The notes under the pieces were generated by a model. That model did no database searches and had not been told where the DNA came from. It worked only from the letters and a program-made list of their open reading frames with translations. DNA of 64,000 nucleotides from Jacaranda mimosifolia (Eukaryota > Streptophyta > Magnoliopsida > Lamiales > Bignoniaceae), in contig CM032123.1 of the NCBI GenBank assembly GCA_018894105.1, positions 6,263,001 to 6,327,000 on the forward strand, in the 5' to 3' direction. The stretch's first letter is position 1, and each line of letters starts with the position of its first letter. The position numbers and the translations under genes are program-made. This document shows positions 57,991 through 64,000 of the stretch, in pieces.

Positions 57991-60400
57991 GGGAGTTGCT
58001 GTTTTGGTGATGGAAACTCATGGCCAAGGCATGGATTTTGATGGGCTTGACTAGAGGAAGATGATGGTAGCTTCAATTTTGAGTTTCGAGCTTCAATTTT
58101 GAGTTTCGGGCTTCGACGGAAAATTGATTGGAAAGGAGAAATGACAGTGAAGTTGGCAGAGTTGTAGCTATTTCGGCCAAATTGACCGTCCAAACGACGT
58201 CCAATCACAAAATTGGATTGGGGGTTTTGATTAGTGCAGCAAGTTGAACCTTTCGGTGCGGTCAACTTCCAGCTCCGATGGCGGCAGTTTGGCGGTCGTA
58301 TGATAGAATCTTTAGTTTGTCAAGCTGAGGGCATGCGGGTCATTTTCACGACGTGAATTGGTCTCGAACTTGGTCATTTGGGTAAAATACTGGTTAATCA
58401 AATAATTTGATTTTCGATTTAATCTGATAAAATTATTAGCATAAGTTTAATGTAAAAATAAGTTAATTGGATCAATTATGATTATGGACCGGAATGATTG
58501 TATGTGATTTTAATAAAAAGTGAAATGTGGACTCGAATTTAAAAAATAATAGCTAATCTTGGGTTAATTAAGTTAATTAAGTACCAAAACCCTAATTTTA
58601 TATATAATGACGCATGGAACTAAGTTATTATAGATTGGGCCTTTGTTAACTAAATTTAATCGCTGTAATAATATATTTGATTTTTGTGCAACTTTGTAAG
58701 GACCAAATATTGATGGGAAATTTAGTTAACCCGGACATTTCGATTAAAGTGTTGATATATAACTTAAATTGTCAAATTAGGGTTTGTATTGCTAGATCAT
58801 GAGAATTGGCCTAGAAAATGATTACCGACTGGGACAGATAAGTCCTTCGTGAGTAGTACAACATTAATAGTATAATTAGCATGTTATCTCACGGTGCCTT
58901 TGAAACCTATATCATGATATAAATAGTTTAACTAGTACTTAAACAAGGTGATATGCGTATTTTGACATTAAGAATGTTCTTTTGAAATAGGTGACGAGGA
59001 GCAAGAAATTATAGAATAGTGAGATGGGGATAGCTTTTCTGTGAAAGTTAAGGTGAGGGTTTGCCTAATTTTGTTTCTAGGAAGTGATTGTTCCTTGATT
59101 TTGCTTCTATTAAAATTGATTATTCTCATTCTGGCGCTAAGAACTTTCATTACCTTATCTATTATTGTCTGATACAACCTAAGGCCTTGTCAGCATAATT
59201 GAATCCATTCTGTAAATTATTTGTTTGGCCTTGTCGGCATATTTGAACCTGTTCTATATTTCAGTTGTTTGGCCTTGTTGGAATTCTTGAATCCGTCTTG
59301 TATATCGGTTGTTTGGTCTTGTCGGCATACTTGATTATTGATTGTATCGATAGATACTTATATGGGGAATCTATTTGGGCTGAGTGCCAATCCCAGTGGA
59401 ATGCTTGGATTACTGTTCTAGAACGGTCTTGCCGGCTAGTGTATTGTATATATTGTTGTTCTAGTTCTATACCCTGTTATATTCATTTTCAGGGCTTTAA
59501 AAGTTAAATTCTTATTTGTTGGCATTATGTATTATCCACCCACGGGGATGCCCTTAGGAAGTTGCCACTCGGAGGGAAGCCACGGGAAGTTGGGCCCGGG
59601 GCTAGGTCCGAAAAGACGGCCGGGCAGAAGGGACTAACGGTGACAGATCTTCCGGCGAGTACCCACTTATGATCTTAACTCACAGGTAGTTGAAGGTAGT
59701 GATCTGTGAGTGGCGGGATCCGACATACTGCCGGCCATGCCACATGACAAGTTGTTATATACCGAGCCAAGCGCTCGAGCAATGGAGTGATACGAAAATC
59801 TTGTTTATGCTATACATGTGTTCGGTACTAGTGATTACATCTTGATCTAGGAGTAATAAGGTCGGAATGGCCAACCGCCTGTTAAATTTGGTATCATACA
59901 TGCTATGTTACATTATTGCTTCCTATTGTAGAGTCTTGCTTGTTGCTGGATTTGTTTACTAATTGTTGCAATCTTGATGGCTTTTCCTTGACTCCTGTCG
60001 TTTTCTTTTCCCTCACTAAGTCCTTAGGACTTACCCTTTGGTTATCTTTATTCTCTTCTCATACAGGACTGGATGAAGTTTGACTGCTTGGATTAACTTA
60101 AAGAGGGTTTTTATAGGTTGCAATGTGATAGGTGTTATGTATATATGGAAGGACTGTACTTAATCTTTATCCTCAGACTGAAGGATACTTTGGAAAGCTT
60201 AAATGTAATCTTAGACTCTAGTATATATGTATGGTACTCTACGATCTAAGCTTTTGATTAGTATGTTATGGTTGTTTTGTTTAGGTTTGGTTAGGTCATG
60301 GCTTTCCCTTGTTACATTGATTTTGGGATATCTCTTGAATTATGTATTAAGCTTGAATTGGTGGCACCTTAGCTTAGGATTTTCCCTAGGCAGGGCGTCA
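57991..60400 (+). mobile_element. 5' LTR of a third LARD-like copy, 5'-truncated
   Basis: It is homologous in reverse orientation to 24984-27870 and 7518-10406, beginning near TTTTGATGGGCTTGACTAG (matched by the complement near 27190) and ending GGGCGTCA, where the family has GGCGTTACA. It contains the GC-rich core (59520-59800) and the palindrome AAGTCCTTAGGACTT (60018-60032). The first ~400 bp of the LTR are missing. Short open frames near 57963-58265 and 59265-59507 show no domain. Confidence 0.82.
60018..60032 (+). promoter_or_regulatory. Conserved 15-nt palindrome in the LTR
   Basis: AAGTCCTTAGGACTT within CCTCACTAAGTCC...ACTTACCC; counterpart of 7860-7874 in the solo LTR. Confidence 0.5.
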
Positions 60401-63400
60401 GAGGTTGTATCAGAGCCTAGGTTTTTGATGACCTAGATTAATATGTGAATGATTTTTGTAACTAGAATCGATGGGTTTGCAAGAGTTTAGACTTGAATAG
60501 GGAATCATCTAGGATGTAAACACTTAGGTTAAGGAAAAACCTAAACTATACTAGGATATGATTTTCGGGGTGTGGAATTCTCGGATGGTAGGAAATAAAC
60601 TTGATTTTGGAAATGCTTCAGATGTGTGTACTTGAGTTAAAGAATGTCTAAGCTATGTCAGGATATGATTCTTGGAATGTGAAAATTTTGGTCAGGTAAA
60701 AAATGAGATTTGATTGTGGAATTGAATAGAATATGAATTTTTAGGATAAGGCTCGACATTAAGGAAGTGAAAAGGTCTTGACCGGGGTGGCCAACCAGTG
60801 TATAACCTCTCACTTATGGTACGTCAAGCATGTGAACATATAGTCATTGGAAATGATGATGCTGTTTGGAACTATGGTGTTATATGAGTAATATCCATTA
60901 AGGTCGAATTTGATAAGTAGATGACTAATTGGAAAAAAAATTGTATGCGGTATGTAAAGTGTTACTTTGGAAATCCACGTTGTGCGAGCAATATTTATGG
61001 AGGTTATATATGATAAGTAAGGATCATTCTGGATAGATATGAAGTGGTCAGAAGGTGATTACCTTGGGAGCGAACAAATTCTTGCCACATGTTTACAGAT
61101 GAGAATTAGATTGTATAAATACACAGAAAAAGAATTATTGCGGGAATGAGTATATTTGGAAAATGAATGAATAATTATTAGGGATGAGTAATGTTCGACC
61201 TATATGTATAATTGAAATCTAAACGGTATGTTTGTATGGACAAAGGATATCATGAGATAAAAAGGGGATACTGATACAGTATATAGGGAATTAGGTGTAG
61301 AAAACAAAAGTTAGCATTTTGATAAGACACAATTCTTTGATGAAACTTGAAGGTATAAAAGAGATTAACGACGACTAAGAACCAATGTTTCATGAAATAG
61401 GAAAACTACGCCTCAATCCTGATGATAGGAATTTGAGACCATAGGCTATGGAAATTAAGAAAATAATCAATGATGAAAGATATGTTTCCAAGACGACTAG
61501 TGTATAATCCAGTAATCTAGGGATGTCAAGCATGGGACTCTTTGAATTTTGAAAGGGTGAAAATTTGGAGACATATTTCACGCTTAGACGTGTCTTGTGA
61601 GATTTTAAATTCATAAGTTGGGGATCCTTTTGAACAAAGTTGCAATTACTGATTGAAAAGGTCATATGGATAGGTTAATATTTTATGAATTTGTATTGTG
61701 ACAAGTAGGAATATGGATAGAGGATAGAGATTGGTGTCATAATGGAACGCAGTCCCCTAATTTGAAGATATCAAATGGGCGAATGAGAATGGGACCAAAC
61801 TTAAATTAGGAATACGCACCCTAGCATTGAGAAGGGAAAACTAAAGAATCATGAAGCACACCAATTAGAGAAATGGTCAAGGTGCGCATATTTGCATACG
61901 AGTGACTAGTTTAGCTCAGTAAGTCGGATATGATGAACGTTTGATTATAACAACGATATATGAGATTTAGCAAGTTCTACCATCATGAATCAAATGTCAT
62001 CAAGGTCGATTGATAGTTTAAATATTCTCAAGGACTACTAAGTACTAATTTATATGTACAATGATAGTATCGCGTGCGAACCTTGTATATGAATTAATTG
62101 TATTCTATACCTCATATATGTTGATTGAAGTTTTAAGGGATCTCAGCTTGCATTTAGATATCTTATATTCTCTAGAAGATAACAACCAGTATGATATTAT
62201 TAATATTTTAGATGAATGCTATTGGCCAAATGAACTCGGACTTGTCTAACAAGGCTGAAATCATGATACGGTAGGAAACGACATTGCTAGAACATCCTCA
62301 AACGTGAATGTAATCCTCTATCAACTAAATCATAGTGGATGGTCATCAATCAATGAAACTAATAAGCTCGAAAACTGCAATGAGGACACTTGAATTAGAA
62401 ATATCTCATGGGAAGAACTGAATACGACGTTAGAATTTATTTTCCCCTTGCTAATAGATCCGAAAATAGGAATACTTGTGGCACAAAACTTATTGCAGTG
62501 GAAGGGCGAATGTTATAACCCTATTGATGAGCGAATTAGGTCAGTACTCTTAGGAGTATAATAGAACCATACGAAAGATAGACTTGAGGAATTTCTAGAG
62601 TTATTACCCTGAATCATTGAAAAGACTAGACAAATGGAACATAGGGGTACGGATTAAGTAATGAGATGCAATTTAAGGTTCAAAACGACCTGATGAATAA
62701 CGGAATTATGCATACTGCTTATTTTAGCAGAGATCTTGCATCACTGATAAGAATTGGTAGAACAATAGTAAGAGCTTGACGAAACCCATCAAGTTTGAGA
62801 AATTGGGATGTCTTTTTCCTTAAAATCTATTTAACCTAATGCACGTGTTTGAGGTTTGTTTAAAATCAAAGACAAGGAAATGATACTATAGAATGGGTAT
62901 CTCAAGGAGAAGGTGGGCGAAACTGCATGTAAATATTATGAATTGAGATGATGTTATTGAGATTGATTTGAATTCTTACAATATTGTAAATATGATACAT
63001 AGAAAATTGCCTGTATGATTAAGATTAATTTATAATGATCTTGTTGGGAACCTTTAAATTGCTTAGAATTGAGGAATTAGCCATATTACATCCGTGTTTG
63101 GGCTATGGTCCCACGAATGTTAAAGGAATGATCCTATTAGAATCAAAGCTATGGATAATTAAGTACAACCAGAAAACATATCAAAAGTACAATGTTCTTG
63201 GAGTTCTTCCAATTGATACCAATGGTACATTAAGGGCTCTTCCCAAATCAATAAGGGCACTGGTGAAATCAACTAAAGAAATGCTAGATACATATATGCC
63301 TTGTAAAGGAAATTTGGTTATATGAGAATGATCTTATATGCCTTGGGAAAACTTAAGTCACATGATAAACTATCTTGCTTAGGTTTAGTACTATTGAAAT

Positions 63401-64000
63401 ATTGATTGCTTTAATGAAATAAAGATATGCTTTAAGAGTGGAAAAAAGGAAATTCTTGCGAATTGTGAATGTACTGGTAGGTATGATTTAGGTCAATCTA
63501 AGATTGACAAACACTTAGGTTTTGAAAATGAAATTATTGTATCCAATGGTTGGAGAAATAAGTGAAGGATAGGTAAAAGTGTCACAAGGATGGGAAAGCT
63601 TTGATCTTAGATGTAGAAACTAGTGATTTATCTCAGATATAAGTTGAAATGCAAAATGCTCAAGCTAGAATAAGTAAGTTGAGGAACTTAAGTCAATGAG
63701 CTCCAAAGGATAAAGGGAAATAGGTAGTTGAGAGTAATTTTTAAGTTTTGAACATCAGAAATGAGTTTGATTCCACATAATTTTGACAATATCTCTCAGA
63801 TGGAACCTAAGGAGCAGTAGATGGATTGTCTGCGATTGTATCTAATATGTATAGTCTTTGTGAGCCCATAGTCAGATGCATGGAAATATATGAACTTGTG
63901 ATGTTAATGATCATTTATTGCCGTAGTCGTTTTGTGATTTATTAAATAGCAGCATGTACTCTATCAGGGTGTAACGGAGAACCTTATAAGTATTGAAATG
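60401..64000 (+). other. Non-coding interior of the third LARD-like copy, cut by window edge
   Basis: 3.6 kb following the primer-binding site, with no gag or pol reading. The longest open frame (63035-63325, 96 codons) has no recognisable domain and is near chance for this composition. Homology with the other copy's interior is visible at its 5' part (GGTGGCCAACCAGTGTATAA, then CAAGCATGTGAACATATAG near 60820). The 3' LTR, if present, lies beyond the window. Confidence 0.7.
60405..60421 (+). promoter_or_regulatory. Primer-binding site (initiator tRNA-Met type)
   Basis: TTGTATCAGAGCCTAGG follows the LTR after GAGG, as in the copy at 32357-32373. It differs from TGGTATCAGAGC by one base in the first twelve. 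Confidence 0.8.

Noticed and set aside
63035..63325. 96-codon open frame near the right edge
   Set aside because: It sits inside the non-coding LARD-like interior, has no recognisable motif, and is within chance expectation for several kb of this composition.

Overview
This is nuclear DNA from a flowering plant, almost certainly a eudicot. The evidence is an AT-rich background, plant-type subtilase (SBT, S8 family) remnants, Ty3/gypsy elements of the Tat lineage with a second RNase H domain, Ty1/copia elements primed by initiator tRNA-Met, and a Tourist-type MITE, a Helitron and CACTA-type ends. The style of the subtilase sequence suggests an asterid, possibly Lamiales, but that is only an impression. 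I found no intact host gene. The window is a transposon nest built around a decayed cluster of subtilisin-like protease genes.

Layout, first third. Positions 1-3575 hold two broken subtilase genes in tandem, separated by a 1.36-kb spacer. A Tourist-like MITE follows at 3604-3990. Positions 4490-10970 are a tandem array of about 128-bp units, split by an hAT-like element (5248-6937) and by a 2.9-kb solo LTR (7518-10406). Positions 13919-19799 form a giant imperfect palindrome with arms of about 2.9 kb and a spacer of about 25 bp. Each arm carries a subtilase promoter, signal peptide and start of the propeptide, truncated at about codon 60. Another subtilase scrap lies at 20903-20973 and a 369-bp Helitron at 24037-24405.

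Middle. Positions 24984-44498 are one minus-strand LTR element with target duplication AGAGT, LTRs of up to 2.9 kb and an apparently non-coding interior, so it resembles a LARD. Its upstream LTR was hit by a 10.36-kb Tat-lineage gypsy element (34103-44462, target duplication CTTAT). That element has gag, protease, RT, RNase H, archaeal-type RNase H and integrase domains, 3' tandem repeats, and an antisense extra gene with its own apparent TATA box.

Last third. A compound trinucleotide microsatellite lies at about 45527-45620. A copia deletion derivative follows (46113-48050, minus strand, target duplication GTAAT), then a complete but decayed copia element (48366-53392, plus strand, target duplication CATTC). 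Positions 54184-56305 are a tandem duplication of about 1.1 kb containing CACTA-like ends. After it come a tRNA-derived SINE-like head, a GC-rich GCCCA-rich island and a small terminal-inverted-repeat element. The window ends with a third member of the LARD-like family in plus orientation (57991-64000), which runs off the right edge.

Relative order read from the nesting: the tandem array predates the hAT-like and solo-LTR insertions. The LARD-like element at 24984 predates the Tat element, whose two LTRs differ at only about ten sites where they align.
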